A DNA stretch of 64,000 bases. Origin: JADLGL01 sp963732865. Its GTDB lineage: Bacteria > Pseudomonadota > Alphaproteobacteria > Rhizobiales > Kaistiaceae. The stretch is taken from positions 124,001-188,000 of the forward strand of contig CAVTBC010000003.1 of the NCBI GenBank assembly GCA_963732865.1, read 5' to 3'. Shown here piece by piece: positions 55,094 to 63,320 of this stretch. Each line of letters opens with the position of its first letter. Within the stretch, counting starts at the first letter, position 1. The position numbers were made by a program, and so were the translations under genes. Below the pieces are notes generated by a model, which saw nothing but the letters and a program-made list of their open reading frames with translations, ran no database searches and was not told the DNA's origin.

Positions 55094-58000
55094 ATGGCAT
55101 CTCGGCGGCATCCTGGGCGACGCGCCATCGGCGTCGCGGCGGTGATCTTTATTGCCGCGCTGTTCGGCGCCGGGCCGGCGACGGCGCAGATGGCGGGCGA
55201 CGTCAATCCTGCCGCCGACGTACAGAGCAATCTCGACATCGTCTGGATGCTGGTGGCGGCGGCCTTGGTGCTGATGATGCAAGCCGGCTTCACTCTGCTC
55301 GAGGCCGGTCTCGTCCGTTCCAAGAATTCGATCAATGTCGCGCTGAAGAACCTAATGGATCTGGCGGCGTCGGTAGTGGCGTTTGCGGTCATCGGCTTCA
55401 CGCTCGCCTTCGGCCGCGACAGCGGCTTCCTCTCCGGCTTCGACAGCTCGACCTTCCTGCTCGGTGGGTTGACGGCCTGGGGCTTCGCCTTCTTCGTCTT
55501 CCAGGTGATGTTCTGCGGAACGTCGGCGACGATCATTTCCGGCGCTGTCGCCGAGCGGATGAAGCTTTCGACCTATGTCGTGATCTCCTTCGTCATGGCC
55601 GGGCTGATCTACCCGGTGTTCGCCCATTGGGCCTGGGGCACGGCGATCTACGACAATCAGTCGGCCTTCCTGGCGCAGGCCGGTTTCGTCGACTTCGCCG
55701 GCTCGACGGTGGTGCATTCAACCGGCGCCTGGGTGGCGCTGGCGATCTGCGTCGTCATGGGCCCGCGAATCGGGAAGTTCGACGCCGACGGCCGGCCCGT
55801 CCGCATCCAGGGCCATTCGCCAGTGCTCGCGGTGGCCGGCGTGTTCCTGCTGTTCTTCGGCTGGATCGGCTTCAATGGCGGCTCGACCACCACCGGCACC
55901 GGCAGCATCGCCCACATCATTGCCAACACGGTGCTGGCCGCTGCGACAGGCGCCCTCGCCGGCTTCTTCCTCGGCCGCAAATATGACGGCATGTTCATCC
56001 CGGAACGGGCCATGGCCGGGATGATCGGCGGCCTGGTTGCGATCACTGCCGGCTGCAATGTGCTCGGGCCCCACGGCGCTCTCCTCATCGGCGCCCTTGG
56101 CGGTCTCGCCGCGATCTGGGGCAATCAATTCATCGAGCATCGCCTGAAGGTCGATGACGCGGTCGGCGCCATCGGCGTCCATGGCATCGCCGGCATAGTC
56201 GGAACGCTCGGCCTCGCCCTTTTTGCGCCGGTCGCCAATCTGCCGCTCGGCAACCGCTTCGACCAGCTGGTCATCCAGGGCTTCGGCGTCGCGCTCAATT
56301 TCGTCTGGGCGTTCGGTCTCGGCTACATCCTGGTCCGGCTGTTCAACCATTTCGTCCCGCTGCGGGTCTCGCGGGAGGCTGAACTGCGTGGCCTCAACGA
56401 CGCCGAACATGGCGCGCGGCTGGGCGTCGGGCATGTCGAGGATGCGATGTCGGCGCTGGCGAGCGGGCGCGCCGATCTGTCGAAGCGCCTGCCGACCCAA
56501 CCGGGCGACGATGCCGAGCTGCTGACGATGCATTTCAACGCGCTCATGGACCGCGTCGAGTTGGACGAGAAGGCGCGCGCTTTGCAAACCGACGCACAGC
56601 GGTCGGCAGAAGAGGCCGAGCGGCTGACGGCGTTGTCCAATGCGGCCTTCGAGTCGATCGTCGTCGTCGTCGACGGACGCATCGTCGACGGCAATCAGGC
56701 GACCGAAATCATGCTGGCGCAGCCGATGGTTGACCTCAAAGGGCAACGACTCAAATCCCTCATGCCTTACGAGGACTGGCCGGCCATCACCAAGGCGTTC
56801 ACCGCCGAGCAGTCCGAACCGTTCGAGACGACCGTCACCGACCGGGACGGCAATCAGGTGCCGGTGGAAGTGCGCGGCCGTCAGATCGTCATGCGCGGCG
56901 CCGAGACGCTGGTGCTCGCGCTGCGCGACATGCGCGAGCGCAAGAATGCGGAGGCTCGCATTCGGCATCTGGCGCTGCACGATCCGCTGACCGACCTGCC
57001 CAACCGCACCGTCTTCCAGGACAGGCTCGGCAACGCGCTCAGCGTCAACAGCCGCACCGGCCTCGGCGTTTCGCTGTTCCTCATCGACCTCGATCATTTC
57101 AAGGACGTCAACGACATCCACGGCCATCCGGTCGGCGACAAGGTGATCATGGCGGCGGCGCAGCGGCTCAGCGAATCCGTCCGCGCCTCCGACACCGTGG
57201 CCCGGCTCGGCGGCGACGAGTTCGCGGTCATTCAGACCGGCTTCACCTTCGGCAATCAGGTGACCGATCTCGCCGGCCGCATCGTCAAGGCGCTCGCCAT
57301 GCCGATCCCGATCGGCGACGGCATGCATATCCGTTGCGGCGCCAGCGTCGGCGTCGCGATCTGTCCGCATGGTGGTTGCGACGTGGAGCAGATTATCTCG
57401 CAGGCCGACGCCGCGCTCTACCGCGCCAAGGGCGCCGGGCGCAGCACGTTCCGGATGTTCGAGCCGGGCATGGACGCTGCCATCCGCAAGCGGCAATTGC
57501 TGCAGGCCGACCTCACCGAGGCGGTCGATAACGAAGCCTTCGAGCTGTATTTTCAGCCGCAAGCCGACGTCGTAACGGGAACCATCAAGGGTTACGAGGC
57601 GCTGCTGCGCTGGCAGCATCCAGAGAAGGGGACGATCAGCCCGGTCGACTTCATCCCGGTCGCCGAGGAGACCGGACTGATTCTGCCGCTCGGCCGCTGG
57701 GTCCTCCGCCGAGCCTGCACCGTCGCGCAGCGCTGGCCGGGGCGCGAACGCATCGCCGTCAATGTCAGCCCGATCCAGTTCCGCGATCGCAATTTCGTCG
57801 GCACGGTCATCGATGCGCTGGAGGAGACCGGCCTCGATCCGACCCGCCTCGAACTGGAAGTCACCGAAAGCGTCGCTCATCGACGACGACCATCGCGCCT
57901 TGACGATGCTGCGGCAGCTCAAGGCGCTTGGCGCCAGTCTGGCGCTCGACGATTTCGGCACCGGCTACGCGTCGCTGAGCTATCTGCGCCGCTTCCCCTT

Positions 58001-58343
58001 CGACCGGGTGAAGATCGATCGTTCCTTCATCCGCGACAGCGTTTTGTCCGAGGGCTCGCTCGCGATCATTCGCGCCATCGTCGATCTCGCCAAGTCGCTC
58101 GACATGAAGATCATCGCCGAGGGCGTTGAGACCGAGGCGGAAATGGCCCTCGTGCGGCAGGAAGAATGCGACGAGGTGCAGGGCTTCCTGATTGGACGGC
58201 CGGCGCCATGGGCGGAGCCGGCCGTGCCCGTCTCGCAACGCGAACGCGATCGGCTCGTGTCGTTGCTGCGCGATGCCGCCCAGCAATTGCGCGGGGCCGA
58301 TGCCGAGCCGGCTGTCGCTCCAGCACCGCGGAAGAAGGGCTGA
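55094..58343 (+). CDS. Ammonium transporter domain fused to PAS-GGDEF-EAL, one frameshift
   Basis: A roughly 1080-residue membrane signalling protein. After a signal peptide comes an Amt/Rh channel (about 35-440): VDFAGSTVVHSTGAWVALAI with the first pore His, GWIGFNGGST, and GVHGIAGIVGTLGL with the second pore His. A HAMP-like linker, a PAS domain (about 515-630), GGDEF (LGGDEFAV, intact at 706-710) and EAL (YEALLRW, intact at 835-837) follow. So ammonium binding probably controls c-di-GMP synthesis or breakdown. The frame shifts near 57873: removing one base of GTCGCTC restores LIDDDHRALTMLRQLKALGA and the EAL end DFGTGYASLSYLRRFPFDRV. ATG 55094 follows GGGGCGG. It lies directly upstream of the guanidine operon. 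Confidence 0.9.
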
Positions 58344-58481
58344 CGCCCCGAGCGGGAGCGCTCTTGCGCGATCGCCTGCCGCTTAGGCAGAGCCGCCCGG
58401 AAATCGGATCGGGCGGCGGCGCTCCCCGTCCCGGCACGAAGCTGTGCCACGTGTGGCACATCATCTGCATCACCAATGTCT

Positions 58482-58600
58482 GTGCAGCGCGTCTAGGGTT
58501 CCGGCCAGCATTCCCTCTCCCTGCTGGTGTCTGGTCCGAGAGATGCGATCCGGCGCGATCCGGATACACGGCGGGCCAAAATCCCGGGAGGTCACTGCAC
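58482..58600 (+). promoter_or_regulatory. Guanidine-I riboswitch (ykkC class)
   Basis: The conserved blocks of the guanidine-I aptamer are all present in order: CTAGGGTTCCG (58493-58503), CTGGTCCGAGAGA (58531-58543), ACACGG.GGG (from 58566) and AAAATCCCGGGAG (58578-58590). A closing P1 stem GTGCAG (58482-58487) with CTGCAC (58595-58600) is perfect. A variable stem-loop (GATCCGG/CCGGATC-like, 58547-58565) separates the halves. Guanidine-I aptamers switch genes on when guanidinium binds. It starts about 60 bases before the ABC binding-protein gene and so identifies the following operon as guanidine-responsive. Confidence 0.96.
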
Positions 58601-58634
58601 AACGGTTTGCCCCGAGCGAACCGTCCTCCCGGGG
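58583..58634 (+). promoter_or_regulatory. Alternative hairpin of the riboswitch expression platform
   Basis: CCCGGGAGG (58583-58591), part of the aptamer's conserved 3' core, is exactly complementary to CCTCCCGGG (58625-58633). Between them ACGGTT/AACCGT (58602-58607, 58619-58624) forms an inner stem stacked on it. This fold cannot coexist with the aptamer core or with P1. No T tract follows, so it may block ribosome access or rely on Rho rather than act as an intrinsic terminator. Confidence 0.6.
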
Positions 58635-58658
58635 CCTGTCGGTGAGGAGCGGTCCGCC

Positions 58659-59753
58659 ATGAATAGGAGAGTGACCATGTTCCGCGCCAGAAACGCCGTC
58701 GCCGCACTTGTCATCGGCGCCGCGGCCTTGTCCATTGCCAGTAGCGCCCAAAGCCAGGGCGAAGAGAAAACGAGCTTCAGCGTCTGCTGGTCGATTTATG
58801 CCGGCTGGATGCCATGGGGCTACATCGAAGAATCCGGCATCATGGACAAATGGGCCGCGCGCTACGGCATCAGCGTCGATGTCGTGCAGATCAATGACTA
58901 CATCGAGTCCATCAACCAATACACCGCCGGCCTCTATGACGGCTGCGCCATGACCAACATGGACGCCTTGTCGATCCCGTCGGGCGGCGGCGTCGACACG
59001 ACGGCGCTGATCATCGGCGACTTCTCGAACGGCAATGACGCCATCATCCTCAAGGATGGGGCCGATCTCAGCGACATCCTCGGCCAGAACGTCAATCTCG
59101 TCGAGCTGTCGGTGTCGCACTACCTCCTCGCCCGCGCCCTCGATTCGATCGGCGCCAGCGAACGCGACGTCACCGTCGTCAACACGTCGGACGCCGATAT
59201 GGTCGCCGCCTATCAGACGCCGCAGGTCACCTCGGTCGTCACGTGGAACCCGCTCGTGTCGACCATCATGGAGCAGCCTGACGCGCATGAGGTCTTCAAC
59301 TCGAGCCAGATCCCGGGCGAGATCATCGACATCATGATGGTCAATTCCGACGTGCTCGCCGCCAATCCCGACTTCGGCAAAGCCCTTGTCGGCGCCTGGT
59401 ACGAAGCGATGGCGATCATGTCGTCGGATACGCCGGAGGGCATCGCCGCGCGTGAATCCATGGCGGCTGCCTCCGGCACCGATCTCGCCGGCTATGACGC
59501 GCAACTCGCCACCACGGCGATGTTCTACAATCCGGCCGAGGCGGTTGCCTTCACCAATGGCGCCGAGCTGCCGACCACGATGGACTATGTCCGGACCTTC
59601 CTGTTCGACCATGGCATTCTCGGCGTCGGCGCACCGGACGTCGACTTCGTCGGCATCCAGTTCCCGGACGGCTCCGTGCTTGGTGATCCGAACAACGTCA
59701 AGCTGCGCTTCGACCCCACCTATATGCAGATGGCGGCCGACGGAGCGTTATGA
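58659..59753 (+). CDS. ABC transporter periplasmic binding protein, urea-carboxylase-region type (guanidine importer)
   Basis: A 364-residue exported protein of the family named 'ABC transporter periplasmic binding protein, urea carboxylase region' (TIGR03427 type), a branch of NMT1/SsuA. Signal peptide ends SASSAQSQ-like IASSAQSQ. Text such as FSVCWSIYAGWMPWGYIEES, GLYDGCAMTNMDALSIPSGG and VTWNPLVSTIMEQP is typical. Two starts have good ribosome sites: ATG 58659 (TGAGGAG) and ATG 58677 (AGGAGAG). Being under a guanidine-I riboswitch and linked to a ureohydrolase, it probably binds guanidinium. Two Cys (in SVCWS and DGCAM) lie near the presumed binding cleft. Confidence 0.9.
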   Translation: MNRRVTMFRARNAVAALVIGAAALSIASSAQSQGEEKTSFSVCWSIYAGWMPWGYIEESGIMDKWAARYGISVDVVQINDYIESINQYTAGLYDGCAMTNMDALSIPSGGGVDTTALIIGDFSNGNDAIILKDGADLSDILGQNVNLVELSVSHYLLARALDSIGASERDVTVVNTSDADMVAAYQTPQVTSVVTWNPLVSTIMEQPDAHEVFNSSQIPGEIIDIMMVNSDVLAANPDFGKALVGAWYEAMAIMSSDTPEGIAARESMAAASGTDLAGYDAQLATTAMFYNPAEAVAFTNGAELPTTMDYVRTFLFDHGILGVGAPDVDFVGIQFPDGSVLGDPNNVKLRFDPTYMQMAADGAL

Positions 59754-59767
59754 CCATCGTCACGTAA

Positions 59768-60667
59768 GTGGCTGCGATTGAAACGGAAATGACACAGGCG
59801 GTCGGCGATGGGGAAAGACCAACCCCGCGCCGGCCGCGTCGCCGTTCGCGGCTGATCAACCGGAAGCCGAGCCGCGCCGCGACGGTTCTGTTGGGGCTGC
59901 TGCCGTTCCTCATCATCGGCGTCGTCTATGCCGTGGCGAGCGCCAACCGGCTCGCCATCAATCCGTCCGACCGCATCCTGCCCTCGCTGAGCAGCATGGC
60001 GCATGCGTTCTGGACCATGGCCTTCACGCCGGAACAGCGCACCGGTGACTACCTCCTGTGGACCGACACGCTGTCGAGCTTCATCCGCCTCGGCATGGGC
60101 ATCGGCATCTCCGCGTTCCTCGCCATTACGCTCGGCATCTCGATCGGCTTCCTGCCGATCGCCCGCTCGGTGTTGGCGCCAGTGGTTGCGGCGATCTCCC
60201 TCGTGCCGCCGCTCGCGGTGCTGCCCATCCTGTTCATCGCCTTCGGCCTCGGCGAAACGTCGAAGGTCGCCCTGATCGTCGTCGGCACCGCGCCGGTTAT
60301 GGTCCGCAGCATCGCCAAAGCCGTGAGCGAGATTCCAGAGGAGCAGATCGTCAAGGCGCAAACGCTGGGCGCCTCCACGTGGCAGATGGTGATGCGTATC
60401 GCGCTGCCACAGGCGATGCCGCATCTGATGACGGCCACACGGCTCGGCCTCGTGCCGGCCTGGATTTTCCTCATCTCCGCCGAAGCGATCGCCGCCACCA
60501 GCGGTCTCGGCTACCGCATCTTCCTCGTCCGCCGCTATCTCGCGATGGACATCATCCTGCCCTACGTCGCCTGGATCACGCTGATCGCCTACCTGCTCGA
60601 CTATTCGCTGCGCACCGCTTCGGTGCGGCTGTTCCGCTGGGCGCACCCCAAGGGAGCGGGATTGTGA
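59768..60667 (+). CDS. ABC transporter permease of the guanidine-linked importer
   Basis: A 299-residue permease of the SsuC/TauC family with six helices after a long basic cytoplasmic N terminus (RRPRRRSRLINRKPS). The EAA loop is KAQTLGASTWQMVMRIALPQ. Other family text: VPPLAVLPILFIAFGLGETS, SAEAIAATSGLGYRIFLVRR. Starts are GTG 59768 or ATG 59789. The stop overlaps the ATPase start (GTGA), so the subunits are co-translated. The substrate is inferred from the riboswitch and the next enzyme gene. Confidence 0.92.
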   Translation: MAAIETEMTQAVGDGERPTPRRPRRRSRLINRKPSRAATVLLGLLPFLIIGVVYAVASANRLAINPSDRILPSLSSMAHAFWTMAFTPEQRTGDYLLWTDTLSSFIRLGMGIGISAFLAITLGISIGFLPIARSVLAPVVAAISLVPPLAVLPILFIAFGLGETSKVALIVVGTAPVMVRSIAKAVSEIPEEQIVKAQTLGASTWQMVMRIALPQAMPHLMTATRLGLVPAWIFLISAEAIAATSGLGYRIFLVRRYLAMDIILPYVAWITLIAYLLDYSLRTASVRLFRWAHPKGAGL

Positions 60668-61443
60668 GCCAGGTCACGATCTCCAACCTCTTCATGGATT
60701 ACGACCGGACGCCGGTTCTGGAGCGCATCAATCTCGAGGTCGCGTCGGGCACGTTCTGCGCCATCGTCGGCGCCAGCGGCTGCGGCAAGTCCACCTTCCT
60801 GCGGCTCCTCCTCAGCCAGGAATTGCCGACCCGCGGCGCCATCCTGATCGACGGCGAGGCGGTGGCGAGCGAGCCAACGCCGGACCGCGGCATCGTCTTC
60901 CAGCGCTACTCCGTATTTCCGCATCTGACGGTCACCGACAACCTCGTCATCGCCGCCGAGTTCACCGGCTCCCGCTTCTTCGGCCGCAAGTTCTTCGGCG
61001 CGCGACGGCAGGCCCGCGAGGCGGTCGCCGACACGCTGCGCGGCATCGGCCTGTGGGAAGCGCGCAACCGTTACCCGGCTCAGCTTTCCGGCGGCATGCA
61101 GCAACGTCTCGCTATCGCCCAGGCGCTGCTGATGAAGCCGAAGGTGCTGTTGCTCGACGAGCCGTTCGGCGCGCTCGACCCCGGCATCCGCTCCGACATG
61201 CATGAGATCCTGCTCCGCCTTTGGCGCGAGACGAGAATGACCGTGTTCATGGTCACGCATGACATTCGCGAGGCGTTTAAGCTCGGCACGCGCGTGCTCG
61301 TCTTCGACAAGGTGCGTCACGATCCGGATCATCCGGAAGCCTATGGCGCCACAATCACTTACGACCTTTCGCTCGATCGCAACCGGCCCGACGAACGCAA
61401 GGTGATCCCACTGCCAGCCGGACTGAATGGGAGGCCGAACTGA
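60664..61443 (+). CDS. ABC transporter ATP-binding protein of the guanidine-linked importer
   Basis: A 259-residue ATPase. Walker A GASGCGKSTF, Q loop GIVFQRYSVFPHLT, signature LSGGMQQRLAIAQAL, Walker B VLLLDEPFGALD, switch VFMVTHDIREA. RYSVFPHLTV after the Q loop and the tail ITYDLSLDRNRPDE are characteristic of the urea-carboxylase-region ATPase. GTG start 60664 overlaps the permease stop; its own stop shares one base with the ureohydrolase ATG at 61443. Confidence 0.94.
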   Translation: MSQVTISNLFMDYDRTPVLERINLEVASGTFCAIVGASGCGKSTFLRLLLSQELPTRGAILIDGEAVASEPTPDRGIVFQRYSVFPHLTVTDNLVIAAEFTGSRFFGRKFFGARRQAREAVADTLRGIGLWEARNRYPAQLSGGMQQRLAIAQALLMKPKVLLLDEPFGALDPGIRSDMHEILLRLWRETRMTVFMVTHDIREAFKLGTRVLVFDKVRHDPDHPEAYGATITYDLSLDRNRPDERKVIPLPAGLNGRPN

Positions 61444-62657
61444 TGCGAAAGACGACCACCGGAACGATTGCGAGACCATCGCTGCCGCGCCAGCAGCGGC
61501 ATCACCCGGACTTCGACCGGCTGCAGGCGCGCGGCTGGAAGGCCGCCGTCAAAGAAGGCACGATCCCGGAGAACGCCTGGGCCAAGGAGCGTCAATGGGC
61601 GCTGCGCATGGGGCTCACCGGATCGGACAGCCTGACCGACAAATCGATCCCGACTTTCGCGCGCGGCGAACTCCCGCATTATGCGGGCATCAACACCTTC
61701 CTGAAGGCGCCCTATGTCGAGGACGCGACGCTGGTCGGCAATTACGACGCCGCGGTGATGGGCGTGCCGTTCGACGGCGGCACCACCTACCGCCCCGGCA
61801 CGCGCTTCGGACCGCAGGGGCTTCGCCGGATCTCGGCGCTCTACACGCCCTACAATTATGAGATGGGCATCGACCTGCGCGAAGAGATGTCGCTCTGCGA
61901 CGTCGGCGACGTCTTCACCATCCCGGCCAATATCGAGAAGACCTTCGACCAGATCAGCCGTGCCGTCAGCCACGTCTTCTCCTCGGGCGCGCTTCCAATC
62001 ATGATCGGCGGCGACCATTCGATCGGCTTCCCCTGCGTCCGCGGCATCGCGGAATGCACGTCGAAGCGGATCGGCATCGTTCATTTCGACCGGCATATCG
62101 ACATTCAGGAGCGCGACCTCGACGAGCGCATGCACACGACGCCGTGGTTCCACGCCACCAATCTGCCCAATGTTCCGGCAACCAATCTCGTCCAGGTCGG
62201 CATCGGCGGCTGGCAGGTGCCGCGCGAGGGCGTGAAGGTCGCGCGCGAGCGCAACACGACGATCCTGACGATGGCGGATTTCGAGGAATACGGCGTCGAC
62301 AAGACGGCCGAGATCGCCCTCGAAATGGCGTGGAAGGACGCCGACGCAGTCTACATCTCCTTCGACATCGACTCCGTCGATTGCGGCTTCGTGCCGGGCA
62401 CCGGCTGGCCGGAACCGGGTGGCTTCCTGCCGCGCGAGGCCCTGGCGCTCGTCGGCAAAGTTGCGGCGGAAGGTATTTGCGGCCTCGAGGTCGTCGAGGT
62501 GTCGCCGCCCTACGACACCTCCGACATCACCGCTCTTCTCGGCACGCGCGTCATCGTCGAGGTGCTCGGCGCAATGGTCTCCTCCGGCAAGCTCGGCAAG
62601 CACAAGTCGATCATCGACAAGCCGGTAACTATCCCGCCCGGACCGGAGGTCGCCTGA
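61443..62657 (+). CDS. gdmH: Agmatinase-family ureohydrolase, probable guanidinase
   Basis: A 404-residue enzyme of the arginase/agmatinase fold. The six binuclear metal ligands are at His192 (IGGDHSIG), Asp216, His218 and Asp220 (HFDRHIDIQ), and Asp308 and Asp310 (FDIDSVD). Typical agmatinases have DAH at the second site; here it is DRH, followed by DLDERMHTTPWFHATNLP, and there is a long N-terminal extension (about 90 residues). I associate this combination with the nickel-dependent guanidinase GdmH rather than agmatinase. The guanidine-I riboswitch and importer make guanidine to urea plus ammonia the best reaction. Co-translated with its neighbours on both sides. Confidence 0.8.
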   Translation: MRKTTTGTIARPSLPRQQRHHPDFDRLQARGWKAAVKEGTIPENAWAKERQWALRMGLTGSDSLTDKSIPTFARGELPHYAGINTFLKAPYVEDATLVGNYDAAVMGVPFDGGTTYRPGTRFGPQGLRRISALYTPYNYEMGIDLREEMSLCDVGDVFTIPANIEKTFDQISRAVSHVFSSGALPIMIGGDHSIGFPCVRGIAECTSKRIGIVHFDRHIDIQERDLDERMHTTPWFHATNLPNVPATNLVQVGIGGWQVPREGVKVARERNTTILTMADFEEYGVDKTAEIALEMAWKDADAVYISFDIDSVDCGFVPGTGWPEPGGFLPREALALVGKVAAEGICGLEVVEVSPPYDTSDITALLGTRVIVEVLGAMVSSGKLGKHKSIIDKPVTIPPGPEVA

Positions 62658-63154
62658 TGCTGCCGCGCTATCGCCGTCACCACGACCATCCTCACAACGG
62701 CCATGACCACCACCATGACCATGCGCACCGCCATGAGCACGCGCATGCGCACGGCGGGGCCGGGCACAATCACCCGGTCGCGCATGAACTGCACTCGCAT
62801 CGGCATGGCGAGGGCGTGCGCGAGGACCTGCAGGCGCTTGCCGAAGCCTTCATCGACGGCTTCCGCCAGGCGGAGGACAAGACCAGCTATCTGCGCCTCG
62901 CCGGCGTTCCGGATTCAATGAGCGGACCGGACGGACTCAATCGCCGCCTCGTCGATGTCAGCATCAATGACGGCTTCCAGGTGGCGACAGCATCGCCCGC
63001 CTTCGGCACCCGCGACCTGGTTTACCTGCCCTATCCCGGCGGCATGGTGCGACAGCGAACCAAGCTCGTCCTCACCTATGTGTCGCTGACCGGCCGGAGC
63101 GATATTGACCTGATTGATTTCCTGGCGGGCCGCTTTGCACACAACGTGGGTTGA
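62657..63154 (+). CDS. Histidine-rich protein, candidate nickel chaperone for the guanidinase
   Basis: A 165-residue protein. The first 50 residues contain 20 His (alternating HxH runs at 8-32, then H37, H39, H43, H46, H48, H50), like the metal-storage tails of HypB, UreE or SlyD. The remaining roughly 110 residues form a compact alpha/beta domain with no His cluster or GTPase motif (LQALAEAFIDGFRQAEDKTS, FQVATASPAFGTRDLVYLPY, VRQRTKLVLTYVSLTGRSDI); I do not recognise it. ATG 62657 overlaps the guanidinase stop by one base, so both are made together. Role inferred: nickel storage or delivery, as cyanobacterial guanidinase needs HypA/HypB-like helpers that are not seen here. Confidence 0.75.
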   Translation: MLPRYRRHHDHPHNGHDHHHDHAHRHEHAHAHGGAGHNHPVAHELHSHRHGEGVREDLQALAEAFIDGFRQAEDKTSYLRLAGVPDSMSGPDGLNRRLVDVSINDGFQVATASPAFGTRDLVYLPYPGGMVRQRTKLVLTYVSLTGRSDIDLIDFLAGRFAHNVG

Positions 63155-63253
63155 GCGGGCCATAAATTGCTGAATGCTTAATCACAGGGCCGTGACTGCC
63201 GCTGAATTGTGCAAGTGGCACTCGAATCCCGCGACTGCCGCCCGTTTCGCCAA

Positions 63254-63268
63254 TGGCACAGGATTTGC
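63254..63268 (+). promoter_or_regulatory. Sigma-54 promoter of urtA
   Basis: TGGCACA (63254-63260), four bases, then TTGC (63265-63268) match the -24/-12 consensus TGGCACG-N4-TTGC. It lies 53 bases before the urtA ATG. Urea-transporter operons are commonly under NtrC and RpoN, so this fits nitrogen-limitation control. Confidence 0.75.
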
Positions 63269-63320
63269 GGATTGGTTCCTGACGTCCTCCCAGGCGTCTT
63301 CCAACAGGGAGTGTTTCTTC

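Noticed and set aside
55718..57961. 747-codon open frame on the minus strand
   Set aside because: Antisense to the Amt-PAS-GGDEF-EAL gene, which has unmistakable domains; the antisense product is Arg/Asp/Ala-rich nonsense.
63222..63245. A second TGGCAC near the urtA promoter
   Set aside because: TGGCAC at about 63217-63222 has no TTGC at the right spacing, so it is not a second sigma-54 promoter.
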